The notes beneath the pieces were generated by a model. It had not been told where the DNA came from. It was given only the letters and a program-made list of their open reading frames with translations, and ran no database searches. The position numbers and the translations under genes are program-made. A DNA stretch of 64,000 nt from Typha latifolia (taxonomy: Eukaryota; Streptophyta; Magnoliopsida; Poales; Typhaceae), in NCBI GenBank assembly GCA_019914945.1, contig CM034099.1, positions 12,847,001 to 12,911,000 on the forward strand. The letters run 5' to 3'. This document shows positions 12,545 to 24,874 of this stretch, piece by piece. Within the stretch, counting starts at the first letter, position 1. Every line of letters starts with the position of its first letter.

Positions 12545-12850
12545 TCAAATGAGTCCAGATACTACCATCGAGTTGTCTAATTTATTAGATGAATTTGCTG
12601 GACTATTCGAGGAACCAAAGGAGTTGCCACCAAGGTGAACGGCGGACCATCGTATAGAGATTGTGCCCGGGGCTGCACCGGCGAACGTGAGGCCACATCG
12701 GTATCCACATGTGCAAACGGAAGTCATCTCCAAGATGGTAGTCGAGATGTTGGAACAAGGTCTCATACAACTAAGTCATAGCTCTTACTCATTGCCCGTG
12801 CTATTGGTGCGAAAGGACGGGACATGACATTTTTGTGTCAACTACCAAGT
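12545..12850 (+). pseudogene. gypsy RT N-terminal remnant
   Basis: Directly after the gag break the plus strand reads the segment that normally precedes and starts RT. It includes LLDEFAGLFEEPKELPP, then HRIEIVPGAAPANVRPHRYP, then EMLEQGLIQ and LPVLLVRKDGT. Protease and the gag C-terminus are missing, so a deletion joined capsid to RT. The sequence then breaks into an LTR fragment at about 12867. Confidence 0.75.
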
Positions 12851-12866
12851 CATAGCTCTTACTCAT

Positions 12867-13245
12867 ATCCTAACTTCTAATCTCCGTCGTCTGTCGAGTT
12901 CTCCCTCTTCTTTGGAATCTCAACTACTTCTTCCCCTTCGTCTTTATCCCTTAAATAACATCACCCATCCACCCTCATCTTCATTATCATCCATAACCCT
13001 AACTTCCACTCCATCTGTCACTACCACCTTCATCCGCATTATATCGTATTTTCGTCCCAGTTGCAGTTCGAATCTGCGAAGGGCGTAAATACTAAAAACG
13101 TAGATCAGGGAGTTACGGATCTATTCCACTTGGTTTCGTAATTTTTTGACTACGGGAGAATATTTGGTAAAAAAATTTCCTCAGTTGCGCGGATTGCTTC
13201 CTGCAATAAATTCAGATCTTGAAGGAATTATTTCGTAGTCTATCA
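12867..13245 (+). repeat. Truncated 3' LTR of the gag-only element
   Basis: This matches the second half of the LTR at 10782-11502 (leader CT block, the CACCCGTCACC-like segment, the CAGTTCGAATCTGCG landmark and the GCAATAAATTCAG tail) in the same orientation. U3 and TATA are absent, lost in the deletion that removed pol. It marks the right edge of the element. Confidence 0.8.
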
Positions 13246-14777
13246 AACATGTTACTTCTTTCTGTGCTGTCTCTTTTTTTTAATGACAGGGGGAGAGAGA
13301 GAGGTAGGACTGAGAAATAGTTACCCAACATACATAAAAAAGTACAGTGGGAAAACACTTTTTTATATGATTTTAATCTTGCATATGGTTGCCATTGTTT
13401 TTTTGTTCCTTTCACATCATGCCTCCGAGAGTAATAAAATCATTTGCACTATATTCTGTAAAATAATAAAACCATTATGCATGTCAATAACTCAATAACA
13501 ACTGTAATATTACACATATATGGGCATTGAAATATTTAGTATTTCATACATGTGAATATATGGTAGATTAATTTTCCTATAGAAAGTATTTGCATTATCA
13601 CCTTCATTCCCCAATCACTATGTCTATCTTCTCTAGCCTCCACTTATTAACCCATCTTTGAGAAGTGAGAAACCACTCTGTTGTTGACCATCCCCATGGC
13701 CACCCACTGTGCTGTTCTTCCTCTCTTGTGTGCTTCCATCAAAATCTTTCATTAATATGTCCATACATCTCATTCCTGATCTCATAACCAACCATTGGAT
13801 GTTCTTTACATCTCATTCTTTGTCTCATGGCCCACCATCGAATGTCAAGATTTGAAGATGATTGATGGTCTGTGGAGACAGGAGAAGAGGATGGGAGGTT
13901 AAAGATGACAGTGCTTTGCAGTATTTATGAGAAGTACTTATTCTGAAAATGACTCGATCTTGTATATGTAGATTGACTATTTTCATCGCCATGTATTATA
14001 CTGCAAAAGGATTAGTAGCATATATGTAAAGATAAAAAGTTGGGTGATGTATGTGTAGAAAAAACACATGTTTGTACTTCCAATCTACAATGACTTAATT
14101 ATTGTCTGAACTAGCATTGCATGACTGAAATGATTGATAGTTGACGGTATTTCCTACTAAAGCATTGACATAAATTCATAGTAAACTTTTCATTTGTCTT
14201 TTGATAATCATGGATTGTCATGCCAATATATATCGTGCTAGTGAATTATAGACACTGATATGGGCAATATCTCGATATTCTTTCCTGGGCACTCATCAAT
14301 GTCCGCCACTAAAATTGAGTATATCTTACTTTAGAGACTCTTAGGGTCCTTTTCATACCTTTGATACTATTTGCATTTTAGTGTTTGAGCTAATATACAT
14401 TATACTTCAAATAGTAGAAATCAAGGGGAAATTTTGATTTTCCCCAAGTTTTGTGCCCCAGCAAAGAAAATCCTAAAAAAATTGGGAAAAATCAAGAGAC
14501 TAGTATATGATTGCTTATGTTACACTAATATATAGTGTTGTAGGATTTTTAGCTCCTAAGACTATTTAGTGTGCCAATAGTATACTGGTTTAGCATAACA
14601 CAAACAGGTGCTGAGCTAAGGTTGGTACTATCCATGCCGTGGCATGACAGTCCTTGTTGATAATAATCAGAAAGTTTGGCAAAATACCTTCTTTTTTACC
14701 TTTTGTCTTTTTTGTGACTGAGAATAAGAGTTCCCCAAATATTTGATTGAATTTATTGATCGCTTCTATTTTGGCAG
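13246..14777. other. Region with no recognised gene
   Basis: AT-rich DNA without supported coding sequence. The end (14740-14777) resembles a plant intron 3' end (TTGATCGCTTCTATTTTGGCAG). Confidence 0.4.
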
Positions 14778-14851
14778 GTTTCAAGAGATACCGAGAGGCA
14801 ATTACTCAGGAGAAAGATTATATTGCAACAATCCCTCCTGAAACTCGATGA
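14778..14851 (+). CDS. Candidate terminal exon of an unidentified host gene
   Basis: After a strong acceptor (TCTATTTTGGCAG) the sequence is exon-like. In one phase it reads FKRYREAITQEKDYIATIPP then ETR and stop at 14849-14851. In another phase it stays open to about 14880 (VSRDTERQLLRRKI...). Both are rich in charged residues, so the frame cannot be chosen from this alone. I do not recognise the protein. The exon candidate at 6911 might belong to the same gene, in which case the LTR element at 10782-13245 would lie in its intron; that is speculation. Confidence 0.35.
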
Positions 14852-17280
14852 TGCTCTCATGTTATTCCATGATTTCTGATGAACAGTTATATGTACTGGA
14901 ACTGTTGACATACTTCCACTACATGCTGCTTTGAGTAGAACAATATTGGAAATTTTCCACTAACAATCAATTATCCTATCGACAAAAGGATACTACTCTC
15001 TAATGATAATATATGATTACTCAATAAAGATTTTCAAGTATTATGAGTTTTACCTGCAAAATTAATCAATTAAAAATTATTATTAGCGTAGATCAAGTAT
15101 ATCTCCTTTGCCCCTTCATCAGTTGGGTTGTTGGGTTTCAGTCTTCTAATCCAAGAAAGATGATTATGGGCTGAATGTTAACTTAAGAGTTTTAGCAAAG
15201 ATTGATGTGAAGTAAACAAGATCCAGTGCCACTGCTACATTATTGCATCCAAAGATGAGACCCTTTACCTTATAACTATGTAATATGGTCCTACTAGTCA
15301 GCTTGTCCGATATCTCGATCTAGTCATAATACCTAGACTAATTTCAGGTTTCCCTTCCATTACTGATGAGAATCTTGAGCTTGATTTCATGTTCGTGCAG
15401 CTGTTGTGCACCTTATATTCTTTCTGCAGGCTATCTTAGAAAGGTCGAATGCCAAGATATTCCAACGTAAGGCACTGGCCTGAGCCCAGAAAGAGCAGAG
15501 CCCGTCTCTCTTTTATTTATTTTTTTTCTATTTTGTTATTATTTGGTCTGCTATCAGTGTTCATTATCGTTGGCCGTTTGATAAGCCCTAAACTTCTTTT
15601 ATTTTTCCTGGGGATAAGACCCTCATTAGATTCGTTAAGATAAACTAAAAGTTTAAAAGAAGTAAAATCAATCTGTCCCCGGAGGATAAAAATGGTTTTA
15701 TTTAGCAGAATTACTTTTTTATTGACTTAATCCGGATAGTATCAGCCTCCCAACAGAATATGCTCTGAAACACATTAGATTAAAACACTATCTCCTCCCT
15801 TATTTTCTGTTAAAGCATCCTACCTAAAGCATTTGTGGCCTCAAGAAGTTGCTTATTCCAACTGAGAACTATGACTACTCGATGCCATATTTTGGACATT
15901 GTTTCAAACCTATGAGATTAGCTTGGAAATTTTAATCGGAGAATAAAAAGATCTTTGCATTTTTTTCAAGGAGCAGTGCAGATTGTTTTAACTTCTTTTC
16001 TTCATTTGAACTGCTCATTTTGAGATTAGCTCGGAACTTTAATCGGAGTAAAAGGGAAAAAAGAAGAGAGATTTGCTTCTTTGCAGTTTTCCAAGGAGGT
16101 GTAGATTGTTGCTTCTATGCGTCATCTGGACTTCTGGTTTTGTTTTAGGATGATATCACCTGGTTGCTACCAAGTTTCTGTGGGCGTCTCATCCCTTCTT
16201 TTATAACGACATACTAGGCACATTGCAGGTGACAGTAGGGCACCACGTTGGCTTTTGGGTCTCCCTCTCTCAGATCTGAAGGCAATGGATACTCTCTTTC
16301 TCGCCTTGGTCTCTTTCATTCCTAAAATATAGATCATATAAAGCAACTTGGTCTCTTTCATTCAGTTCATCGTGCCTTCTACTGAGGAAGTCATAGCCTA
16401 GCCTCCTCAGCCCGTAGATTCCTCCGGCCGACTTGTGTCCTCAAATTTCAAATCACTTCCCAGAGGAGACTCATCAAGATCTTCAAGACATTCGGAATCT
16501 ACTTAGAGGTAGTCATCTAACAAATGAAAGAGGACTACATCATTGAATCCCTTTACAAGGTCATCAACTTTGGATTAAGATCTCATAACATGAATAGAAT
16601 TTGGAAACTTTGATCCGACTCGAGGATGAGACAATGCGATCAGAACTCTACTCCACGTGGCATTACCTGAGGCACGTAGGGCCCATAACAGTCCCCACAG
16701 AAGCCAAGGTGTTCATCTAGCTAGCGAACCTCAACTGACTTGAAAGGGTATAATCTTGCCAAGCGAGGATTCACATGTTCTTCGAATATGAGTTTATAAA
16801 ATGTTTAATAGAACCATTTATCTCTCAAGTTGGGCATCAATGATTGGTCAACTTCTTGGGATAGTCTACAAGTTTGAAAAATCAACAACTTCCCACCAAC
16901 GATAGAGAAAGGCCTAGATATGCATGCTACTAATGGTTATATGGTGGAAGCTTTGGAGCGAGAAAAACAAAATTTTTAATGGGTTAAATATATGTACTTT
17001 TGACTGAAGTGAGATAGATTTTTCATCCAACTTGATAGCCCAAATTACTAAAATTCCTCTTTATATCAAATATAACAAATAAAATAAAATTATTAAATAC
17101 TCAAATTACCCCTATCACTAATCATCTTTTCTAATAAATATAAAGGGGTATTTTAGTAATTTGGACAAAATTATGTTAAGTTGGATAGAAAATCTAACCG
17201 TCTCGAATGTGATTCACTAGGCTGAACCCACTTATCTAAGTTTAGTAATTTACTCTTTTGGAGGACTTCAGGGCAATCGA
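14852..17280. other. Region with no recognised gene
   Basis: Nothing firm is seen. A second acceptor-like site (TTTCTGCAG at about 15430) precedes a short open stretch. A duplicated motif (GAGATTAGCT with a GGAATTTTAATCGGAG-like follow-on) occurs near 15915 and 16022 and suggests a local direct duplication. 16380-16740 is GC-richer with short open frames but no domain I can name. Confidence 0.35.
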
Positions 17281-17700
17281 ATCCCCGACCAATAGCATTC
17301 TAACACCTATGTTCGAGCTCCCAAGCATTCAAAAACCCCAATATGAGAGCAACCTTTGTCGAGGCGTTCAAACACCAACCAATGGCGTTCTTTGAATACT
17401 TGAACTTGAGTACATCCTTCTTCGAGGCATTCGAGCACCTAGTCAACGACATTTGAATGTCCTGATATTGTTTCAGTCCGACTAGGGTTATTTCAATTAT
17501 TTATTTAGTTTATGGCTCAATTAATTTTAGTTAGCCCCCAAATAAATGTGGAGAGTAGTCACTTTTAGATATGGAAAAAGATTGATCATCTCTTATCTTC
17601 TTCTATCTCTCATCTCTTTGAATCTTCTCCATCGGTCTTAAGACCAATGCTAACAAGCTGGTCCCCCTAGTCTAATAGAGTCGGCCATCTTCTCTCCATT
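17281..17700 (+). repeat. LTR-like fragment with diverged TTCGAACGC-type motifs
   Basis: Motifs such as GGCGTTCAAACACC, GGCGTTCTTTGAA and GGCATTCGAGCACC are clustered at 17300-17460. They are followed by a leader-like segment with AAATGTGGAGAGTAG and a CT-rich block (TCTTATCTTCTTCTATCTC). The layout resembles U3-TATA-leader of the LTRs at 10782 and 27538 but is strongly diverged. No LTR ends were found. Confidence 0.4.
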
Positions 17701-20320
17701 CTTCTTTAGGGGAAAAAATAGAAAATGATCCCTTTTCTTTTTCATTTTTATAAGGCAAAAATGATTAATATTCTTGTGATTAGGAGGATCATTCTTTTAC
17801 ATATGATACTGTAACGCCCCCGCCCGGCACGGGCACGTGCACGCCCACGCGCCCACACGGCACGCGCGGCGTACGCGACAGGACAGGCGGGGCCCGTCTA
17901 CATGCTAACATATTCATACTCACATAATCCAACACCAAATAAATCATATTATCAACCAAATAAATCTATTAACATATGAATATCCAAGTCCACAATAATA
18001 CACACTAGACCACTATCTAATTTGGCAAAACCCAGATAGGCCACAATAAACCATCAAGATACAACTAAATAACTGATACATGAGTGCACTATAATCTGAT
18101 ATGTACTATACAAATCATCGTTTGATACAATAAAGTACAAATATAACAAATGACGATACAACTCAATATCTGGTTAAACTATTTTCTATACCACTTCACG
18201 TCTATAGCTCACCTTATCTTTGCTCTAAAATATCTCATTAGGATATCTTAAGTCGGTATCACATACCATAATATCTGTCGGGGTTAGAAACAAAAATAAA
18301 GAGAGTCATGAGCACAAAGCTTAGTGAATAGATCTTACCCCAAATTAGTGATGTCAAATAGAGAGTAAATCATGTACTAGATAATATGAATCAGAAAGAG
18401 CATCATGTTATGAATGAGTATATGAATGTATCATCAATAATATATAAATGAAAAGTAGATAACATATCATAACTAATAAAAGTATATAATAATTGACAAT
18501 GAGTAAACAAATCTCCATATTATACTATCATCACAACTTTCTCTCAAATATGACACATGATGCATGTCGATCATAACCATGCTATGATATCAAATGCAAC
18601 CATATATGATGTATATTGATCACTCGATAATCAGGTAATCAAATGATAATAAAATTATATGCATTTCTCAACATCTCAATCATCAATGTCAGCTCTATAT
18701 GTCATCATCATACTAGACCACTATGCATAGTCAACACTTGGTACCTAGTCTCAACATCATGTCCGAAGGCTCAGAGTATACTCTGCCATCCGCAAGAGTA
18801 TCTCAAATATAACCATACCCCGCCACCCGCTAGGGTATCAATATCCATCCAGACCGGTCACCCTTCCTAGCTGATAGAATAGAAATATCGTGAGGATAAC
18901 TCGCCACATATGCCATGGCGAACGACATGTGTTCGAATATCTACTACGCACACAGACTAACGACCTTGGACGTAAGGCCAACAGGATCGCAACTATGTCG
19001 AGCGATCAATCATCCACCAAGTGCGTCCTAACCCTCGTGGCCACTCGGGTATCCTTACGCTTTCTATCAACTATCCTATCAATCACATTTCATGCTTTTA
19101 TTCTAAATGGCAGATTATATGCATATATCTAGTACGATAGCAAATCAATGCATAACAAAAATTTAGGCGAAATAGAAATCAAGAGAAAAATAATACAATA
19201 AGTCTCTGATCATGTAGTCAACACATGCATACTCATACTAATCTATTACATGCATACTCATGCTACAGATCAACTGGACATAACATTATAACAGTATAAT
19301 CATATCTCATCATCTCTATTTATCATCAGCATACTCATATTTAAGATCAACCTAATTATATGCATGATAAAAATATGCTCGACTGTAATCATCTCTAGAT
19401 AAAGTCATATAATCATGTTGGAGGCCAAAGCATATATGTACATAATATATATAATATATCCTAATTTGAGAAAGGCATCTAGGGGATAAGACTAGTCACC
19501 TCCGATTAGAAAACCCAACACACGTATCTCTCACCTCCATCAATTAACCGTCACATATAACTAGCAAGGTCCACGGGGTCTCAAATAAGAGGGTTGGAAT
19601 CTGAAAATATTTAAGTAATATAAAATTAGTTATTTATCCAATTGGGATCCGTTTGTGTAATATATGATGATTTATTAGGTTTAAAATTTCTTCTTTTGTT
19701 TTTATTAAATAATTTGATCTATATGATAGATCTAATTATAATAATATTAATATGTTATTATTCTAATTGTAGATTTATTTATAAAACCATAGTTTGCTAA
19801 TTATATATTAAGTATATAATAGTCAATCTCTTTTGATAAAAAAATGTAAAAGAGCTACGTGCACAATAATATAATTTAAAATACAAGCACCTATATTATA
19901 TAATATTATATAATTATATTATAAATATTTTGTCACTACTATCCTTACTAAGAAAATTAAGAGTTGCATATAAAATAATCTTTACTTAATCATGTAATAT
20001 AAACATTAAGTAAGCCTACTATTATATTACATGCATAATAATGTATAATAAGTCGTACATATATACACCTAATTATAAAGACATGTATTAATCTAATAAA
20101 AATATATAAAGTTAGAAATATATTTATGTACAAATATTTATAATTATAATTAACTAAAATTACACTAATTACACTTATCTAATAACTATGTTACTAAATA
20201 TATCTATTCTTGAAAAATTAAACTAAAAATCTAATTTAGATTAACTAAATAACATAATTAATTTAGACGTGTTTTATTGCCAGAGAAGGTAAAACGAAGA
20301 GAGGAAAAAGGAGTATAGGA

Positions 20321-20393
20321 AAAGAAGAAGAAGAAGAAGAAGAAGAAGAAGAAGAAGAAGAAGAAGAAGAAGAAGAAGAAGAAGAAGAAGAAG
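20321..20393. repeat. (GAA)n microsatellite
   Basis: An almost uninterrupted trinucleotide run of about 24 units lies inside the large solo LTR, at the border of its AT-rich part and its GA-rich part. Confidence 0.95.
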
Positions 20394-20413
20394 AGAAGGG
20401 AAGGGAGGGAGGC

Positions 20414-20660
20414 TCACCTAGGCTGCGGCGGTGGCGGCGGCGGCGACGGCGACGGAGATAGCGGCAGGCCAGCGTCGATAAGAGAAGGGAAAGAGAGCTC
20501 GAGAGAGAGAGAGGTGATTGAGAGAGAGAGAGAGAGGAGGGTAAGAGAGAGAACGAGAGAGTTAGAGAGAGAGAGCACTAAAGAGAGAGAAGGTGGTGAG
20601 GGGTGCAGCAATGATGACGGCGATGGCGAGAAGTCGTCAGCGAGGAGAGAAAAAGAGAAG

Positions 20661-20695
<35 letters not shown>

Positions 20696-21283
20696 GGTAA
20701 GAGAGAGAGAAGGTGGTGAGGGGTGCGGCGGCGACGACGGCGATGGCAAGAAGCCGTCGACAAGGAGAGAAAGAGAGAGGTGATAGAGAGAGAGAAAGAG
20801 AGGAGGGGAGAGAAGAGAGTTAGAGAGAGAAGGTGGTGAGGGGTGCAGCGGCGAAGGCAAGAAGTCGTCGGCGAGGAGAGAGAGAGAGGTGATAGAGAGA
20901 GAGAGAGAGAAAGAGAGGAGGGTAAGAGAGAGAGTGAGAGGGAACGAGCGAGTTTGAGAGAGAGCTATAGAGAGAGACGGTGAGGGGGGATTGCGATGGC
21001 GGCGGTAGGCCGGCGACGGCAAGGGAAGGAGAGAAAGAGAGAGCTCGAGAGAGAGAGGAGGGTAAGAGAGAGTTAGAGAGAGTTGGAGAGAGCGAAAGAG
21101 AGGGAGAGATTTAGAGAGAGAGAGAGATTTAGAGGGAGAGGGAGAGGCGGTGAAGGAGGGGAAGGGCGGCAGTTGCGGTGGCGACGGGGCCTGTCGCAGC
21201 CAGCTAGCCCGACCTAGTTGGCCGGGCCGGCGGTTGTGGGCGCACGTGGCGCCCTCAATGTGCGCCCACAATTTGCATGGCAC
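20414..21283 (-). repeat. GA/CT-rich tandem tract with a spurious 289-codon frame
   Basis: The plus strand is dominated by GAGAGA runs separated by imperfect copies of a roughly 110-180 bp unit containing GGTGGTGAGGGGTGC and GCGGCGA. The minus strand stays open for 289 codons only because CT repeats encode Ser-Leu; the translation is almost pure S/L/P. I treat it as repeat DNA in the LTR, not a gene. Confidence 0.8.
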
Positions 21284-21433
21284 GAGCTTGTGTGATGCAA
21301 CAATTTTTTTTTTATTTCTTTCTTTTGTCTTTTTTATATATTTAATTTATATATTATTATTATTATTAATATTATTGTTTTATTTTATTTTTATTTATTT
21401 ATTTATTTATTTATTTTTATCTAGGTTATTATA

Positions 21434-22302
21434 GATACAGATCAGGTCAGATTGGATCACATCAAGGGGACATTGGGCTCGACATCTAGTTATCTTATTT
21501 ATTCTATTTCTGTGGTTTAGTTAGAGTCTAAGTAGGTTAGAGTTTTTTTTGAATTAACTAAGTTTAGTTTAATTAACTTGTACACAATTTCAAGAAAATA
21601 TTTAGAAAATATTCATACAATATCCAAATATTATGCAACCACTTGGATAAGATCGGTAAGATCTACAACATTTATAATCAAATTTTATCCAGACTCAGAC
21701 TCTATCTACGATAGAAAGAAGAGCAAACCCAATGCTGAGTTTGTTTTGTAATTCTAGATGTGTTTTATTTGTATTTAGTCTCTTGAAGATCTTTAGAACA
21801 TGGGCTAGCCCAAAAATATGTGTTTAAGGAGCCCTTTTGATTAAGCATTGATTATTTTGAGGATTATTTTGAGGATTATTTATCTTTATCTTTATCTTCA
21901 TCTCTCTCGCTCTCCTCTCTCGTTCGACTAAGTTTTTGCAATCTATCCTCAATCTAGCAACGCCATTGCTTCCTTCCTCCTCCATTGATAGCCCCCATTG
22001 TCCTTAAGGAACAATCCAACTTCTTCCTTATCTCATCTTCTGTTTTACTAAGTTATCATCACCTACATAATATGTCCTAGTTTACCATGTAATATTTATC
22101 TAGGGTTATCATCTAGTAAACCACATCCTTTTCCGAAATCTCCACCACCAGCACATTCCTCTCATTCTTCTCATTAATTTAGACTACTCGCACACCCAAA
22201 TCCACCACCGATTTCATATTCTACAGTTACCCTAGCCTAACTATACATAAATTCTATAATTGAAGTCTTGATTGAACCCCCGATAAATTCTTAATCGGAA
22301 CA
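21434..22302 (+). repeat. LTR1 (main part) of the short element
   Basis: It shares its 5' half with 23206-23975 and with 24875-25150, including GGTCAGATTGGATCA, GGTTTAGTTAGAGTCTAAGTAGG and the ATATCCAAATATTATG region. It ends ..CGGAACA at 22302 and is followed after 8 bases by a primer-binding site. Confidence 0.8.
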
Positions 22303-22310
22303 TATCGATT

Positions 22311-22323
22311 TAGTATCAGAGCC
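22311..22323 (+). other. Primer-binding site (initiator-Met tRNA type)
   Basis: TAGTATCAGAGCC is one base off the usual plant TGGTATCAGAGC(C) primer site. It lies just downstream of the LTR1 end, as expected for minus-strand priming. Confidence 0.75.
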
Positions 22324-22341
22324 AATATTCTTTGGACTATT

Positions 22342-22919
22342 ATGACTACAACTAGATCGAGGGCAATGAAGCAAACATCTCAAATAGAGGAGCAAGCCAT
22401 GGAAGGGGATCACATGGTACCATCAAGATCGCCATCTCCCCCACGTCCGCGAGATCCTACAGAAGGCCATGGCAATCTGTCGCACGCCAGAACACTAACA
22501 ACGCAGGTGATAGTGATGATGCAAGCATCTCTAGTAGACATGAACTGTCACCTTCCTATACCCACATCTGATCCTATCACCTCTAGGATGAACCACCAAG
22601 GCGACATGCTGACAAGAGCAAGTGCAACCACAAAACCATATTAAGTCGCGGCAACAAGGGTGAACTGGCACTAAGGGCACCTCCACCACATAATGGAGGA
22701 CCACCGAGGCATAGATCATCATCAAAGGAAACCTTGCTGTCCACACTGATAGCAAGGAATCTTGAAGCAGTCGTCAATTATCACCAACTGCCACCCGACC
22801 CGTCAATTGATGACATTGAAAATTTGAAAGACTTTGATGATCCAATGACTCTATGTTTTGATCCTATGGTCATGATTGCCTATCATTGTCTTTCCCAATA
22901 TGATCGGTTGATTCCCTAG
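22342..22919 (+). pseudogene. gag-like frame of the short LTR element
   Basis: A 100-codon frame starts MTTTRSRAMKQTSQIEEQAM 19 bases after the primer site. It is a basic, Ser/Pro/His-rich sequence typical of a gag start. A second open stretch (22734-22919) contains LEAVVNYHQLPPDPSIDDIE. No zinc knuckle, protease or RT follows. The position is the main evidence for gag; I do not recognise a domain. Confidence 0.45.
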
Positions 22920-23205
22920 ACATTCGATGTGCCAAAGCCCCAACAACCCAACATGTAGGAGTGGCTTGGGCCAAACTCGAGTCCACCTAGGATTATGGGC
23001 TAGTCTTAGTCCTAGTTTTGGACTAAGTGGTCAAGTACCAACTAGCGAGCTACAATGGGTAACATTTGCCGAGCCATGGCCTCCTCCGCATCTCTTGCAC
23101 TCTTGGACACGACTCGGCTATTGGACAAAATAATTCGACAACTAAGGAAGGTCTAGAAATCACCATGGACACATTGAGGACAAGATGGTCGAAAGCGTGG
23201 TGGAT

Positions 23206-23975
23206 TAATACGAACCGGGTCAAATTGGATCATATCAACGGGATATTAAGCTCGATAGATCAAGTCTAATTATCTTATTTGTTGTACTTATGTGGTTTAG
23301 TTAGAGTCTAAGTAGGTTAGAGTTTTTTTAATTAGCTAAGTTTAGTAAGTTAACTTCTACACAATTTTCGTAAAATATTCAGAAGATATTTATACGACAT
23401 CCAAATATTATGAAACTACTATAAGATCGGTAATGTCACGATCTACAATTGTCATATTCAATGTTTATCCCAATTCAGACTTAATTTATGGCAGAACGAA
23501 GAGCAAACTCGATGTCGAGTTTGTTTGGATGTGTTTTCTTTGTATTTTTGCCTCTTTAGGGCCTTTAGGACGCATGCTAACCTATAAATATGTGTTTAGG
23601 TAGCCCCTTTTGATTAAACATTAATTAATCATTAGTTATTTTGAGGATTATTTGTCTTTATATTCATCTCTCTTGCTCTCCTTCTTTCTCGTTTGACTAA
23701 CTCCAAGTTTTGGCCAATCTAGTCTTTAAGGAACAATCCAACTCCCTCATCCCATCTTCTATTTTACCAAGTTATAATCACCTACACAATCTATCCTAGT
23801 TTACCACGTAACGTTTACCCATGGTTATCATCTAGTAAACTATAGTTTTTGCCCAAACCTTCACCACCAATGCATTCCTAGCATTCTTCTCATTGATTAA
23901 GACTACTCGAATGCCCAAATCCGCCGCCGATTTCAAATTCTATGTCTTGCCTTATAAATTCTAGAATTGAAGTTT
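23206..23975 (+). repeat. LTR2 of the short element
   Basis: A direct copy of LTR1 with many point differences: same start, the GTTTAGTTAGAGTCTAAGT block, the AAACATTAATTAATCATTAG region and a CTCTTGCTCTCC leader. The 3' end is diverged, so the exact boundary and flanking duplication could not be fixed. Confidence 0.75.
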
Positions 23976-24089
23976 AGATTAATTGAAACCTAAACAATCT
24001 CCCCTTGGGTTAAGGTTTGATCTATCCCATTTTCAGATCTGGATAGAATCTTGCATAGAACTTTAGAAGAAGATTCCAGAAGTTATAGC

Positions 24090-24815
24090 CGTTGGATCAA
24101 CGTGAAATAGGTTGTAGCCCTGGAAAAGAGATTTCCAACGAATCTAATTTTAGGAAAACTAGACGACAGGATCTGGAGATATCTTCAGATAAGTTGGTGG
24201 ACATTAGGGAGTCCGTTCTATGGATCCGTGGATGGAGGCAACACGGGATCCTAGGTGGATTATGGAGGTGGGAGACCAGCAATAATGGAGTGGCACCGGT
24301 GAGTAAGGTGGTGGTGGAAGGATTATGGATGATGAAAAGGGTTAGGTCAAGGATAGAGAGATTTGAAAAAGGGGGAAAAGTGGGCCACCCTAAGGGATTA
24401 GGGTGAGTGGCCGGTCGAGGGAGGCTAGAAGCGGCAGAGCCGGGGGATGAGGGAACGATAGAGAAGGAGAAGAAGAAGATCAGGGCAAAAACTTAATTCA
24501 TTCAATAATTCATTTTTAGTTGCCATCCATACCTTAAGAGGCTAACTAAACAATTCAAAAATGATAATTATTAACCCTAGAAATAGTAGATTTCCACCGA
24601 CTATATTTGAACGGGGTTGAATGCGTTTGAACAGACAAAAGGCGTTCTCTGTCGATATGAACCTGATGGTGCGTTTGAACGCACATTTCGCCTTCTCTGT
24701 TTTTATGAACCTAATGCAGGCGTTCGCAAGCGTGTTCGAATGCACCCTCCCACATTCGAAAGCAACCTATAGAAATCTTATTTTTCTCTGAATAAAACAC
24801 TAAAACAATAAGAAA
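24090..24815 (-). repeat. LTR fragment with TTCGAACGC-type U3, minus orientation
   Basis: Read on the minus strand, the U3 (about 24815-24600) has several GTTCGAACGC/GCGTTCGCA variants alternating with CAGAGAA. A TATA-poor region with CTTAAGGTATGGATGGCAAC is near 24530, and a CT-rich leader follows. The CTTAAGG..GGATGG signature resembles the LTR at 45475 more than family 1. The left end is not certain. Confidence 0.6.
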
Positions 24816-24874
24816 AGACACCTATAAGGTTTATCCGTGCTCGAGACGACATCAGTGAAGTCCGAATAGTATCA

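Larger units (their letters stand above)
17810..21433 (-). mobile_element. Large solo LTR (3.6 kb) with GATAC target duplication
   Basis: Ends are TGTAACGCCCCCGCCC (17810) and TTATTATA (21433; the expected TG, read on the minus strand, is mutated). It is flanked on both sides by GATAC (17805-17809 and 21434-21438). GGGGGCGTTACA read on the minus strand is a common plant gypsy LTR terminus, so the LTR probably points left. It holds AT-rich DNA, a GC-richer island at about 18700-19070, a (GAA)n run and GA-rich DNA. No gag or pol is present. Confidence 0.75.
17804..23975 (+). mobile_element. Short LTR retrotransposon, its 5' LTR split by a solo LTR
   Basis: The element starts TGATAC at 17804; the LTR resumes at 21434 (GATACAGATCAGGTCAGATT...) after a 3.6-kb insertion. 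LTR1 ends near 22302, a primer site follows at about 22311, a gag-like frame runs 22342-22919, and LTR2 begins near 23206 (TAATACGAACCGGGTCAAATT...). Removing the insertion restores an LTR start matching a third copy at 24875 (TGATGCAACTGGGTCAG...). The internal region is only about 900 bases and has no pol, so the element is non-autonomous. Confidence 0.75.

Noticed and set aside
20414..21283. Longest single frame in the first half of the window (289 codons, minus)
   Set aside because: The translation is almost entirely Ser/Leu/Pro from CT repeats, inside a solo LTR. It has no domain or exon features.
17810..21433. Reading the 3.6-kb segment as a complete element with two short LTRs
   Set aside because: No direct repeat was found between its two ends, and there is no primer site or polypurine tract inside. 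A solo LTR fits better.
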